Origin: Viscum album
Lineage: Eukaryota; Streptophyta; Magnoliopsida; Santalales; Viscaceae
Direction: 5' to 3'
DNA: 64,000 nt
Assembly: GCA_963277665.1 (NCBI GenBank)
Contig: OY728119.1
Coordinates: forward strand, 316,468,206 to 316,532,205
The stretch's first letter is position 1, and each line of letters starts with the position of its first letter. Under the pieces are notes generated by a model. It was not told where the DNA came from, made no database searches, and saw only the letters and a program-made list of their open reading frames with translations. Positions 1 to 14,286 of the stretch are shown here, in pieces. Made by a program: the position numbers and the translations under genes.

Positions 1-169
1 TTTTGTCAAAGGGTTCAGAAATTGTTATTGCATATTAGCATGTTCTAGAAACACTATTCATGCTCTACGTGTTTGAAAATCACCTAAGCGTGTTTTGGAG
101 ACACTATTCATACCATACATTGAGGAGTGTAAAATAAGGATGGATTTCATCATTTACTTTATGAAATGT

Positions 170-575
170 CAGAAACGTATGGTTAAGATACCATAAGTTA
201 TAGGAAAAAGTATGGAATAAGAACCCTACATTTCGAAGGAACCGTACGTTGGGGATATCACAAAAGTATAGAAGAAGAACCCTATGTTAGTATGGAATGT
301 TATGTTGGTTTCTCAAAAGTATGGTTCATCAACCTTACATTTTAAAACAACCTTACAACATATCAAAAATTATGGATCATATACCTTACGTTTAGAAGCT
401 GATAAGAGTATGGATCATCAACCTTACTTTTTAATGAACCTTACAGATCATTTATCTTATGTTTTTTTTCAAAATGAAAGTATGGATATTTGACTGTATG
501 TTTGAAAATTGAAGAAAAAAGTATGGTTTATCAACCTTACATTGTGAACCTTACATTGTGAACCTTATGTTCAGA
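170..575. repeat. Degenerate short tandem repeat field (AGTATGG / AACCTTACATT)
   Basis: A run of imperfect units pairs an AGTATGG-like half with an AACCTTACATT-like half, separated by 8-15 bases. Clear copies lie near 212, 264, 317, 368, 406, 476 and 518, and AACCTTACATTGTG is doubled near 538-560. Spacing is irregular, roughly 35-55 bp. No coding capacity is convincing here; the one small open frame is made of the repeat. It could be the repeat-rich U3 of an LTR or a decayed minisatellite. Confidence 0.5.
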
Positions 576-599
576 GAATGTATGCTATGCAGTTCAACT

Positions 600-1640
600 C
601 TATGTTTAGTGTTGGGGATTTAAATTATGAATTTATTGAGAAATGTTATTTATGCAGATTATAAGGCTGATTTCAAGCCAAATTTTGATGCACCACTTTG
701 ACTGATTCAAATGTATTTATTTGTGACTCAAAGGATCAATTAAAAAGGATATTTTTATGCTGAATATTTAGGGGGGTTACGATTGCCCTGTTATTCAAAC
801 ATTTGAATATCATGATTTTAAAGGTGGTTTTTGTGGATATAAATCTTTAAGGAAAACATTCATCGTTAATATATATATATATCTGGGATATTTTGTATTA
901 CAAAATTGGGGAGAATCTTCAAGAAAATATATAACAAGCTCATGAGTACTTCACAACAACAGTTTTACAGAGTCATTCTAGATTTAGAGATCTGCTGCTA
1001 CCAAGATCTATTGAAAACTGTTTTTCTAAAGAAGAAGAAGAAAAAAAAATGTTGAAGATTTACCATTTCAATATTGAAGATCTTTTGTGAATAAATTTAA
1101 GTTGGTGTTGTTGAATTTATTTCTATATCTATTGAAACTAGATTGACTCAGAACTACCCTTATATGAAGAACATCTTTTCTCAAGACAAAGATCAATCTA
1201 CTGTCAGTTTCATTCTGTTGAAACTGTGAAGATCAAATAGAAAGTATTTCTAGACAAATACTCTTTTTATTTTGAGTAACCTGATTCGCGTGCTAAGATG
1301 TGTATTTGGTTCTGTGTATGAACCAAAATTCTCTTTTTCTAGCCTTGACTTGTAAAGGTGTCAACTGCTTGCACTCAGTTGTGGACGGTCAGTTGATAAG
1401 ATGATCAGATAGTGAAAATCTCCAAGTTCTTGGAGTAGAGCACTATTGGGTTGGTCTATGGGCCTTCTGTTCCCCGAACCACTATACATCCTTGCTTCTT
1501 TAACTATTTAGTTTTCACTTCTTAAAAAAACTGATAAAGACAAAAGGACAGACTCGAGGTTCATCAGAATTCATGAAGAATTTGTAAAAGACACAATTCA
1601 CCCCCCCCCTCTTGTGTATATTCAGTATAACCTGATCTAA
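600..1640 (+). mobile_element. Possible end of a Copia-type LTR (remnant)
   Basis: This stretch has no ORF. It ends in a C-rich run (ATTCACCCCCCCCC followed by TCTTGTG, about 1597-1616) resembling the end of U5 in SIRE/Maximus-type Copia LTRs. A (TA)n tract near 871-882 and a TATAAAT near 838 could be promoter-like. No PBS (TGGTATCAGAGC) follows the C-run, so the element is either truncated or misidentified. The left end would lie outside the window. The family call rests on memory of the motif style and is weak. Confidence 0.3.
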
Positions 1641-4600
1641 TACTTTTGATCATAAATTTCAATCTCTATATCTTAGACATATTGAACTCATACCTTTTGG
1701 TTTTATAAATTATGTACTCTTCAATTCAATGATCTCCATATTTGACCTAGTGTATCCTCCTAATTATCTTGGTCGGTCTCTCGATAATATTATTCACTAA
1801 AAAACATAGTTACATCAACATCTCTTAATTTCATGAGGTTATCCCAATTATATAACTAGATTTTTATGATAAATTTTGGGATTTAGGACTTAAATTTAAA
1901 ATTATCACTCAAAAAATACTTCATTAACCACCTTTAATATCCACTGTGGGTATTTGGTTTTGAATTAGTTAAAAATCTCATAAGCCCTGGAGACAATAAA
2001 CTTCAACTCATCTGAAAATCTAAAATTGAACCATGAACTTCCCTTTATGAATATAATACTTAGACCGTCTATACTAGTATTCTCATAATGATGGTAACAT
2101 CAACTAAATGTAAATTCATTTGGAATCTTCTAATGAATGTACTTCGATATAATTCATTGTGTTCTTCTTCCATTTCTTCCTATAATTCACATCAACAAAA
2201 AAATTTGTAACCTTTCAATATTTTAACATCTCTAACTTGAATCATTTACTTCTAGTGGTCTGAATCTAGTGAACCAGTATTGTTTTTGAACTTCATCTTA
2301 CAACAACCACTTATAATCATATCAACTCCTTATTATTATATATTCCAAAAAACTTATGTTGAATCAATTTTGGTCTTCCTCCAAACTGATCTTTATAACA
2401 TTAAAGAGCATCACATGCATCACCATAATGAACATTCATATTACCCTCTGGTGAAACTCTAACTTTCCATGCATCCATGATCTTCTGGTTATTCCGACTT
2501 CTTTCCTTAACTTGTAATATTCTTCTCACAGCCTTATAGTCCTCCACAAAAATATGCACATTTTCCACTCAACTAAATAGTTCATTTAACCCTTATATTT
2601 TTTCAATTAAAAACAACCTCTAGACATAGATCTCCAAAATCAAAAAAATATTACTACTCAACTCTAAAACATTATTACATAAAAATTTAAAAATAAATAC
2701 AACACTTTCAAAATACCATGGGAACTTTAATATTCTATAATAGAAATATATTTTAATAAATTAATATTTTCAAATCAATTATTTCTCAAAATCAATATAC
2801 CAAAAACACATTTCTTGTATGGGTATATACTTTTATAGACTAATTTTCCCCTTTTGATATATTAGATCATATAAAATCAACAAAATCAATAAATTTATAT
2901 ATATAAATATTCTATAATTAATAATAAAATAGTAATGATTGTTAACTATATTGTAGTAGGAGTTTTAATTTGAGAATGACTGTTCCAATATTAATAATTT
3001 TGAACTTATTTTGTTTCATTGATTTTATTAGAACTCTTTTTAATAGAATGAAATATTTTAGTGGCTTAGTTGAATACCATTAGAAATCTTATAAATAAAT
3101 TTTTATTTTTATTTAAAAAAGTTAAAATAAAACTATACTCTTTAGTGACATTATATATTAAAAAATAGACTTATTATTTGTGTTTAGAATAGGGAGTTTC
3201 CATTAGGATGGTATTTTGATAATTTTTTCACATTTTTTGGTGTTTGGTGTCAATAAAAATATTATTATGGTAAATAATTTTATTGAATATAATGTTTTAC
3301 TTAAAATTCTCTATATATTCATCCTTTAAATGAAATGTTATAGGAGATAAGTTTAGAGTAATTTATCTTAAGGGGTGATGCCACTGGAAGGAGGTTCATT
3401 AAAAGAAAATAAAGAATAAAAAATAATTAAGTATGGTTCTTTGATTATACCACTAATTTGTTATTAATTTAGGAAGTCTTAGAATCTATATTCATTTTAT
3501 TTGTCTTAATAATAGGTTATTTATGTAAAATAGATGTATATTTTTTAAAAAATCATATTGAATATAATGGAATATGAATAGTCACAATCTTGTAAAAGGG
3601 TTTTTATTAAACCTAGAGAGAAGCATGAAAAACCAAAATTTATATCTAGGTTTTAGAAGGTATAGAACTTCAATTCACAATACATGGTCAATGTTTGTTA
3701 ATTATTTTTTAATTAAAGTTCTAATGGGAAATATTTTTTAAAATATATATATATAATGTATTTCTAGTGATATTTTAGATAGAGTTTTTAATTTTTTTTG
3801 ATAATTTATAGATTTAACTGTGGCCATGAAAAATCATATCACACAAAATACACCATTTTAAATTTTAGGAAATAAAAAATCCCGCAATAATAATAATTTT
3901 GTGATCAATCATTTGGATCAAGTATTAATAAAGAGAAATGTTTCACTTATTTTCATAATCTCTCAAATTTTAGGTGGTATTATTTTTTGATTGAGGGATT
4001 GAAATTTAACTTTAAGTGATCCTGGTGATTAGATGAAGCTAAGGTAAAAAAAATTCCATATGATACATTCTCACTCCAAAAAATAGTCATGCATGATAGA
4101 TAGTGGCTGATTACGATAGGTAGTGGTGGAGTCTGTAAATGATCATAGGAGAAATAGAGGTTGTTGGATATTTGATTGGAAGGTGAGAATATATTTATGT
4201 ATCCCAAGTAGATATGAGAATGAAGGGTCCTACATGTAACTAAGGGGAGATCATGAGTCATCTGATCAAGTGGATCAGATGGCCACAAGGGTGTTTTAAA
4301 TGGAGAATTTTTTTTAAGATCTCTGTGGATGTTATCCATAAAATCTATAGATATCATGGATTGGACGATAGAGAGAGAGATGTATATTAAACACATGGGG
4401 AATGTGTAGGTGTCGTGTTGCACCCTCTAATTGAATAATAGGAAATAAGGTCTGTGGGGGTGTGTAGAGTATCAAATTTGGTAAACAAATATTTTTTTAC
4501 ACATGTATCGACACCCAAAACATAATAAAATATTTTTTATGAAAAAATTTATATGTTTTCCTGAAAAATTAAATTATTATTTTTGAAAATTATGATTATT

Positions 4601-5021
4601 TTTATTATTGAAATAAATAAAATTAAATTTATATATTTAAGTGTTGAGATGAAAAAATCATATTGAAACATTTTAAATTACTTAATGAAGTGTATAGGCT
4701 CAAATTATTGAGAATATTACTAAAAAATGGGATTCAATTTATGTTGGGATACTTATATAAAATATTATCATTAATTGATGATAATATTATATAATGATAT
4801 GACTTTGATTATTTGATATTAATAATTTAATGATACATTATGAAAAATATATAAATATTTGGATAATTTTCATTATGAATTATTCACAAAATTAATAATG
4901 TGTATTCAATTATGTTTCCCATATAAAGATTAATATTTATTGATTAAATATTATTGTTATAAAAATAAAATTTTATTAAAATTACTAGTGTTTTTATAAG
5001 TGTTATTTTTAAAATACTAAA
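1641..5021. other. AT-rich DNA with no identifiable feature
   Basis: Both strands were read. Short open frames are present, the longest being 147 codons on the minus strand at 3980-4423, but none has recognisable motifs or a convincing composition. No LTR termini, PBS, purine tract or pol motif was recognised. The block is probably old decayed repeat or intergenic DNA into which element E0 inserted at 5022. Confidence 0.5.
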
Positions 5022-8000
5022 TGAGAAGACCCAAGATAGATATACATACATTTTACTTTATTTTCATAATTTATTACATCTCGCAAGGATCACACAACAC
5101 CAAAACCCAAAGTTTTAGAGTCTTTAGAGATAATATTTCATAAAAATATTATTACATGTTGTTTTTTCAACATATCACACAAAAAGTTGTATATATAACT
5201 TTTTTCTACACATAATCCTATATATCATTTCCTAGGGAAGATAAAAACAAAAGGATTAAGCTAAAATGTTCAGTATGGGAAAAATTATCAATGATTCATA
5301 AATATTTGGATCATATTCAAGTGTGAAAATATTAAAATATAATAAATATATTGTAAAAAGGGATTATAGAGTCATACGAAATAATCATAATAAATGGATG
5401 AACATTGAAGATCATGGTATGAGATCATAGGATCCAAAAAGGACCATCATGGAATCATAACATTAAAATATGGATTAACATGGAAATATGGAATATACAT
5501 AAGAATAAAAACCATATCATGTGTCAAGGTTAACTACAAATACCATCATAATAATGTGTATCAGGTTTTATTACATGTTTCCGACAATATAGTGGATCAG
5601 GTGTCGCTACCTATTTCCCATAGTTGATTGGGCTTCACAACTAATTTCCCATAATTATCTCAAGATATATAATGATTTTGTCAATGTATATGATGGATAT
5701 ATAGGGACCACTGATCACATAATGGATAAAAACTTATGTGTGACAAATGAATTCAATAATGAATCATATCTTGTAAAACCCATGCAAATAAAATGGGTTT
5801 CATAACATTTTAAAATGGTGTCGCGTATGATGATATTAATAATTGGATTGTTTGATATAAAAAAATTGATATCCAAATAGAAGTAATAAAATAATATAAA
5901 TTATATATTTATAATTAATATTAGTCTATAATAGATAGGTATTTTAGAGATAGATAAAAAATTATAATCACATTCATAAAAAAAATATTTTAAAAAATAA
6001 TTTTAACCATTGTTGTGAAAAAAAAGATGCAATCCACTTTCAAATATCATTTTTAAGAAGGAAGACTTTTTCAAAAATCACATTCAAAGAATAAAAAACA
6101 ATATAACCTTGATAATAATAAAACATTAATTCAATAAATGTGTCTTTATAGATAAAAAATAAACAAATGTGAAAAGAAATTATCCTTTTATGGTTTTTAG
6201 AAGTTTTTTAATGAAAACACAACATCAATAAAAGGGATAAATTGTTTAACTTTTATAAAGAGGTAAAGAGAAGAAAAAAAATTTTATAAAAAAATTAATA
6301 CTTTTATTTCAATAGAATAAATTAAAAAATTTATGAAAATAAGAATATAAACATTGAAGATAATGAGATATTAGAAAGGATGCGAATTTTTCTTAATAAT
6401 GTCAAATTCTTAGGAAGAAAAAAATCCATTAAAGTAGAATATTTTTATGTGAAAATTTAAATTAACCATAGGTAAATAGAAATTTATATATGATATAAAG
6501 AAATGGTATAATATAGTAAAATTAAAATAAAATAGTTATGGTAGAAATATCTTGACTCATTTAAATAAAATTTGAGTCAACAAGACCCTTCCAAAGTGGT
6601 AGTAAAGAACCAAAAAAACATGAAATAGTGGCAATATAAAATGGAAATTTAAATTACATGATTAAAAATTTATTTATGATAAAATAATTCAATGGGGTAA
6701 TATATAAACCATGTAAAATAATAATATCTACATAATAGGGAAACATACCTCGATGATGGGGAATTGAAACAAAAACCCTTACCTTAGGTGCTATTGTATT
6801 TCATCACATTTGTGCCTCCTATAAAATTGACACATATATATATATATTAAAAAATTAATATAGGAGTGAATTGTATTCCTTTTTATAATTATTTATTTGT
6901 TATAATAATTCAAATTTATTTATTACTACTTCTTTCAAAGAGATAATGGCTTGAATACATATTTTCCCTTAGATTATCGTGTTTTGTTCACATTTCATGG
7001 TTTTGATTAATTTTAATTTGTAATTATATAAACTTATTTATAAAAACTTATAATATATTAAAAACAATATGTTAAATAATCCGCTGTCCATGTAGGAGGT
7101 CCTATATAAATCATTGACAACATCCACATAGGCAGATGAAATCGACCATTATCATGGAATTCCAAAATAAAGGGATAGAGATTATACAATATAAACATAT
7201 TAAAATAATTATACCAATAACATAATAACATATATATGTTATATTACTATGTATTAATTATTTTTAAAGGTAAAAAATGGAAATTTTTTGGGAGAGTAGA
7301 AATAAGATGAGAGAAAAACAAGGAAAAGTGAATCGAGGTTTCCTCTTTGTGGAAGATTTAATCCTTTGATAATACCTTGAAGACTTGAGTTTGAGTACCA
7401 AAAGAACATCCATAAGGGTATTAAGAGACTTAATATAAGAGAAATTAATATATATTAGTCTTTAATAGGTGAATAGTATGTAATATTTCTAGGGAAATGA
7501 GATGTCTGTGTGTGTATACTAGAGGAGGGGATATTTTAGGTTAAGATGTTCAATATTTTATCATTTAGTCCAACTAAATTTGAATACAATTGATTTCCAT
7601 TTTTTTATTATTAAATAATGGATGGAAAGATTTCATTTATATCTATCCAAAACTGAATTACACCATCCAACCACCCAATTGAATGTAACAAACCAAAAAT
7701 ATTTATTATTTGAATAAAATATAATTTAGGTTTCAAAATTTAAAATATCATTCTCCAAGTTTAACATAATATTTATAAATTAATTCATTTACTACTTAAA
7801 TTTATTTTTGGTCAATAAATTTTTTTCATAAACTTTTAAGTCATGATTTCATCATTATTATGTTTTAAAAGTTATAGTGTTTGCTATAACTTAATTTTTT
7901 ATTATTCATAAACAAATCAATTTCTTCAAAAAAATATCAAAAATTCAGTCAAAGATAAATTTGATATCCTGATTAAAAAATTTAAATTTATTTTATCAAT

Positions 8001-8922
8001 ATAATTTTCTATGATTTAAGAATTTAACTTTTAAATAAAATATAAAATATAATGGAAATTGTTTTATTAAAAAATAACATTTAAAACTTTTAAGGTCACA
8101 TAATATTATTTAATATACATTAATCATTTAAATGAGTGTTAATATATATTTTTTATAATTTAAATATTTTATTTTTAATATACCTTTAAAATTGTTCAAT
8201 TTAATTTATTAATAAAAAAATACATGATATATAGAAAAATGAAATTCATTGAAAAAACGTCATTTTAACACTAAATGATTTAATTCATACATCATTATCT
8301 ATTTTCAATGAATTAATAAATAACATTGTATTAAATTCACCCTTTCATGTTTAATTAATTTAATTCTATAAAATTAAATTTTACGAAATTCCTAATGGAT
8401 ATAAATACATGAAATTTTATTAATAATTACATGTTTATATCATCCTAACAACTAATTAAAAACCCTTCAAGACCACCAAATAAGACCTAAGGATAGGATA
8501 TGAAATTGTGGAAATTGTGGAGTGTGATTCCTCTAGCAAGGATCTCATAGTGATTTCCATGATCATGATCTTCTTCTGTAGTAAATTTATCTCAAGTCTT
8601 ACTTGTTTAATTTCAACTGAGGATTGGTCAATGGTAAACCATAGTGATGATACCTCCTTTTTAAGAATCAAAAAATGTTTCTCATAAGGAATACACCCAC
8701 TATTTGATCTTATTTATTTTATTTTCTACATATATTTCATAATAAGGTTACTTTTATTTATACCCACCAATTCAAAAACTATGTTATAATGGTCATATTT
8801 TATAATTTTATCTTCTTAATATATCAAGGTTAATTTTAGTTTGTTATTTCACATGGATAAATCTGTTTAATAGCAATAATTATTTAAAGGTAAAACACGA
8901 AGAAAAATCATGGGGTTCCACA
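5022..8922 (-). repeat. E0 left LTR (its 3' LTR)
   Basis: About 3.9 kb, non-coding and AT-rich. The plus-strand start TGAGAAGACCC at 5022 aligns with the decayed right-LTR start TAAGATGACT at 15568. The end, ...GGTTCCACA at 8922, abuts a pyrimidine run that is a purine tract on the minus strand. Read on the minus strand the LTR begins TGTGGAACCCC, similar to the E2 start TGTATAACCCC. The flanking 5 bp CTAAA (5017-5021) is the expected target-site duplication; its partner would lie past the window. A 71-codon open frame at 8456-8671 has no recognisable content. Confidence 0.65.
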
Positions 8923-8933
8923 TTTTACCCCCA
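8923..8933 (-). promoter_or_regulatory. E0 polypurine tract
   Basis: On the minus strand this reads TGGGGGTAAAA directly before the LTR start. It is the plus-strand DNA priming site of the element and fixes the 3' LTR boundary. Confidence 0.5.
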
Positions 8934-11900
8934 TAAAAACATTTCCTCAAAATTTATTTACATATATGGAAACTATTATATATTTTGTCTCATCACATCT
9001 TTAGGTTCCCATATAGCTTCATCAATCTTATGATTCCTCTATATAAATTTGACCATGTCAGTGGTATTTTTTCACAATAAATTATCTCTTTGATCAAGTC
9101 CTCAACTGGTTTTTCCTCATTATAGAGAATATCTCAACTACAACGCTTGTGAGTTAAATACATGTGATGAATCAAGTATGTACATCCTAAAAAGGGATAT
9201 ATGAAACACGTTATATAACTAAGATAGGTTTGGCAGAAGCACTACGTGATAATCCACAATCCCTACATGATCACGAATCTCATAAGGACTAATGTATCAA
9301 GGCCCCAGCTTTTCTTTCTTCCTAAACCTCATAACCCTCTTCCAAGGACATGTTTGTATGAATAACTTATCACCCACTTAAAAATATATGTCTCATCAAT
9401 GATTATTGTCATATATATTTTTAAAAAAATTTCTTCTTCCGTATGCCTTCAAATAGTTTAAATCTTACCTATCATCTCTAAGAAATGTTCATGTCCTAAT
9501 AGTATCCTTTTTCTAACATTATCCCATCATTACAGAGTTCTACATATCTTACCATATAGAACCTCATATGATTTAATTATAATGCTATAGTGGAATCAAT
9601 TATTATACGATTACCCAAACAAAGGAATTTATTTATCCTAACATCCTTTGAAATCCAACAAGAAATATCGTATCATGTCTTATAATGTCTAAATGGTTCT
9701 TTCAGAGTAATCATTAGTTTGATTATGATATGTTTTGTTAAATATTGGATATATTTAAACTTATTTTTGAATAATCCTATATAATATTTATGTTATAATT
9801 TTATTTTGATCATTTATAATTGAAATTGGTACCCCAGGCTTCCATACCAATTTCTTTATTTATAAAATAGAAATTTGATCGAGTGAAAAAATATGCTCAA
9901 ATGGAAATGGAGAGTTCTGAATTTATAAGGTAATAAACTATAATACAAATGAAATTATGAAAATTATAGGTATTATAACGACCTGAAATTAAATCCATAT
10001 ATATTTTCTCCCATTTATAATGGTATAGGAAATGGTTTAACTATTTCCTTAGAATTCAATCACTCTTCCTTAATTTTATGACATACCAAACATCAAGATA
10101 TTGACTCCACAATATTCATTTTCTTGTTATTATACCAAATTTTTTTCTTATTATATCTATAAATCTTTTTCATTTATAGGTGAATATTGAAGGAAGAGAT
10201 ATTTTCATCATCCAAATTTTCTTTCTTAAATTACATTTTTTAAGGAATGAAAATTCATTTCCAAAATCTTATAACTCTTCACTTATCAAAATAAATCTCT
10301 AGAATGAATCCAACCTTCTTCCATAACTTTGTACCATCGTTTATCTTTACTAAGATGGATGGTTGAGTAATCATTTAACAAAGGTAGTATTTTATCCAAT
10401 AATTTATGGATTTTATATCCATCCATAAAATATATATAAATATTGAGTCCCTTAAAATCCTCATAAAGGATACTATAGCATGGTCCTTTACACTTAGGTC
10501 ATCTGACACCATATTTTCCTTCCTCATATGGTAATGTATTAAGTAATCAAATTCTTTAATTAAATCCAACCATATTCTTTTATTCATGTTCAATTCCTTA
10601 TATTTTAATATATACATTAATCTCTTGTTATTAGAATATATATAAAAAATTCCCTATAGAGATAATGTTTCCAAATACTAAATTCAAAGATTACTCCCAC
10701 CATCACCAGATCATGAGTTGCATAATTATTCTCAAGGGTCTTAAATTAATGTGATTCATAATAAATTACAATTAATTGCATCAATACACATCCCAATACC
10801 TTCTTTTTTTCATCACTATGTATGAAAAAACCCTCCTCAACTATAGAGTAATTTGAGTACATGTGTAGTAACCAGCCTCTCTATAAGCTCCTTGAAACTT
10901 TATTAACATTATTCTATCTAGATGAACCTTACTCCCTTCCACATTAACATAGTTAGATAATTTTTAAATCATGAGAAATTTCTTAAAAATCATCGATAGT
11001 TTCCAGATAAACCAAAAAATAATAATGGATCTATATCGTAATGGTTAATTTTGTCCATTATTCAATCATATATGTTTTTTAAGGGTCCACAAATACGCTT
11101 CCACTTGTGATCACATAAACTAAGAAGGATTTTTTAATCCAAAATTTACACTTTCTAAACTGGTAATACACATTATCCTTTTGTAAGGTCTTTAGAAAAA
11201 TCCTATAATGCTTCTCATTCTCCTCCTTTATCTTATAATATATGAGAATATCATCAATATAGACAACTATTATTTTTTCAAGGTAATCTATAAAGATTCT
11301 ATTCATTGTTTCCATGATTTCATAGTGTCTTTATCTTATATTAAAAGTTGTATTGCGTATATCCACTGTCTTTATCTTTTATTGATGGTATCATGAATCA
11401 CCTTTAAGAAGTATTTATCCCTTATAATTTGAACAAAAATATTATCAATATGGGGTAGAGGATATTTATTCTTGATTGTGGTTTTTTTAAGTTCCTGATA
11501 ATCAATTAAAAGAGTCATTTATCTTTCTCTTTTATTGATATAGTGTTCTGGTGCAACCCGGGGTAAAGAAATAGGGAATATAAATCCCTTGTCTAAATTC
11601 ACCTAAATTTTCTTATTTAGTTATTCTAATTATATGGAACCATTTTATAGGGACTCTTGGATATTATCTCAAAACTGGGTATGAGTTCAAATGAAAACTC
11701 AACCTCACATTCTGGCGGAAGAACAAACAGTTATTTGATAAATAAATCGATATACACCTGTACAAATGGAATATCTCCAATATTGAGTTCATCCCCAACC
11801 ATTTGAGCCAGATACCCACATGATGGGTATCAATACCCATACCATATAATTTTTTTCCAAAGTTAGTTCATAATCGTCTATACATTAATATTTGACAATA

Positions 11901-12273
11901 ATATGATTTTAAATATTAAATGAGATTTACTTATCACAACAATTAATATGAGCTCTATGTAACGAGGGTAAATCCATGAAAAATATCGCCTAGAATTCCA
12001 CTAAGGGGATAATAACTTGATCTGTTTTATATTTATTTCCCTAAACCTCAATCGGATAAGAGTTATATACCTTTTATGTAATAATTGTGCCACCTATGGT
12101 TTTTAATTATAATTCAACATCAAAAATATGAGGAGGTGAAACAAATTCTTTGAAAATCTGTATGATATGAAATAATGAAAAGATCCACAATAGGGAAAAG
12201 TAGGTCAACCCATATCGTTGCTTGAACTGGCCTCCTAAAGTCCCAAAGTACATTCCTGATCACCATGAGCCGG

Positions 12274-14286
12274 ATATAATAACTAGGGTATCACATAAAG
12301 AAACAAGAGTACTATTTCACCCTCAAAAAATATATATATAAATATAAATAAACTCAAAAAATAATAACATATATAAAAAATAAATTATATTTAAAAAAAC
12401 TAAATCATACAAATTCACATCCAATAAGTGGATAACAAGGTCTAAATTTAAAGAACAAAAAAACATGATACCCAAAACAACTCATGGGTCCATATTTATA
12501 TGACCATATGTCACCACTAGCCCAATCCACTAGAAAGGAAACCTGAACAAGGAGAGTCGTACTCTATATAATGCACTTCCCTTTACCTATATCCTACATA
12601 ACCAGTCCTAAAAACACACAAAGAAAAAAAAGTATGGTGTAAGCTCACAAGTACAGTAGGATGCTACTAAAGAATCTATATAATTTCTACCCATGTGAAT
12701 CAATTGGTTTTTGAATAAAACCATTTTCTAAAACATTTCAAAATAAATCATTTTCAATTTATAAATAATCTTATTGATTTATTTTAAAAAAATCAATTCT
12801 TATCAAATTATTTTCATTTTTAAATAAACTAAACAATATGAAATATCACATAACCAATGGAATAAATAGATAATATAAAAAAAATCAAGTATCCATTGCC
12901 ATATCAAGAATAATTGGTAAAATTATAATATCAAAATATCATTCATATAATGTAATCTCAAATCATCCAAAGAGGGAAATACATGATGCGAGGGTGTACA
13001 CAACCAAACCACTAATACATACAAAGGAACACTAGATGACATATGTGAACCCAAAATTCTATGATCCTAAGCCCCTCAAAATGGATACCACTAGTTTCCA
13101 TGATATAAAAATCACCTCACTTAGTTATATATAACACCACTAGGGCTCCTATTTTTTCAGTTTTACCCCATACCCCAATGTCTCCCAATGTTCTTTATTT
13201 AATCATTTCACTTAAAGAAAACAAAACATGTTTCATAAAACATTTTCCATGGAAAATCCATTTCAACTTTACACACAAATTTTCATAAAATATTTTCTAT
13301 TGTGATAAACACTATGTTCATGCTTAGAAAAATATTTCCCTTTTTAAAATAATCTTTTAGATAATTTAAAAAACTATTCATGTGTCTCAAATAGTTTCAA
13401 TAAAAAATTTATTTTTAAAACATAAAAATTTCCCTCAAATATTAAAAACAATTTCAAAAATAAATTCATAATCACAACCAAATTAAAGCATTACCTTAAC
13501 TCTAATATTACTTAGGGGTATACTATAGGATAGAGACACCTACATTATAAACAATGAAAATAATGTTAACTTCTTGATCGATGATGGGAGAGGAATAGAT
13601 CGACTTCTTAAGAACATAAATTTGATATAAACATCATCAATTATCCATGTTCAATCTAGATCTAATGATCTAGTAACATATGACATCAAAAACATGGATA
13701 AAAATAGAAGAAATGGAATTAAGTGAGTCTAACTCACCAAATTACAATCTAAAAAGACCCAAGCTTCAACCGGCATAATGATTTCCCGCCAAGGTGAAGG
13801 AGAGAACCAAGAATTAAACAATGTATCCTATAAACTAAGAAAATTTAAATTAGGTATGTAAGGTTATAATTAAAAGGTATAATAGGTTAATTATTGGAAA
13901 ATTGGAATTTTTCCCCTACCAAAATTCCCACCCAATTGTGTCATCGGCAACCTAGTAGTCTGCTGGCTGGCGAGTGGGTGTAGGAAAAATATTTCCCCCT
14001 ACAATCATTCTATTAGTTGTTCAGTGGGTGAAGGAATAATTACAACACATACAGGACCACAACAAGTTGGTTGATGGATTCCCACTAGCTAGCTGGTGGA
14101 ATCTATAGTCCTATAGAGGTTCTTTCCAACCTCACAAGCTAGTCAGTTCCCAATACTAGCTAGTCGATGGCCTCTTGTTTCCACCAAAAATCTAAAACAC
14201 TCCACCCCACTTATAAATGACCCAAAAACAAAAAATCCAAAAACAAATAGAGTTATGTGCCTATTTTTTCATACCAGGGTGTGATG
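12274..14286 (-). mobile_element. Probable solo LTR inserted in E0 gag
   Basis: About 2.0 kb of non-coding DNA splits the E0 frame between gag (to the right) and protease (to the left). Read on the minus strand it starts CATCACACCCTGG (typical TGTCACACCC with TG decayed to CA) and ends near TAGTTATTATA. It contains GTAAGCTCACAAGTAC near 12638, resembling the GAGCTCAGATGCTCAGTAAGG-style motif (25717 on) in the E2 LTR, which suggests a related Ty3/gypsy LTR. A clean 5-bp target duplication was not seen, so both ends are approximate. An indel-rich leftover of a larger insertion is the alternative. Confidence 0.42.
13950..14170. repeat. Degenerate CTAGCTAG(C/T)(T/C)GGTGG subrepeats
   Basis: Six imperfect copies of a short word lie inside the probable solo LTR: GCTGGCTGGCGAGTGGG (13952), TTAGTTGTTCAGTGGG (14013), AAGTTGGTTGATGG (14064), ACTAGCTAGCTGGTGG (14084), AAGCTAGTCAGTT (14136) and ACTAGCTAGTCGATGG (14155). 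Spacing is 20-60 bp. The block is richer in G+C than its surroundings. Confidence 0.5.

Noticed and set aside
1597..1616. C-run as a gene terminator or regulatory site
   Set aside because: It is better explained as the C-rich end of a Copia-type LTR; there is no gene upstream.
2000..2600. Possible minus-strand coding remnant with short protein-like runs
   Set aside because: No motif of a known transposase, RT or host family could be identified and frames are broken every few codons.
3980..4423. 147-codon open frame on the minus strand
   Set aside because: No recognisable domain, unremarkable composition for AT-rich DNA, no neighbouring exon signals that I could support, and no second copy in the window.
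8456..8671. 71-codon minus-strand frame with a coiled-coil look
   Set aside because: Lies inside the E0 LTR, is short and has no counterpart elsewhere; E0's other LTR is not in the window to test it.
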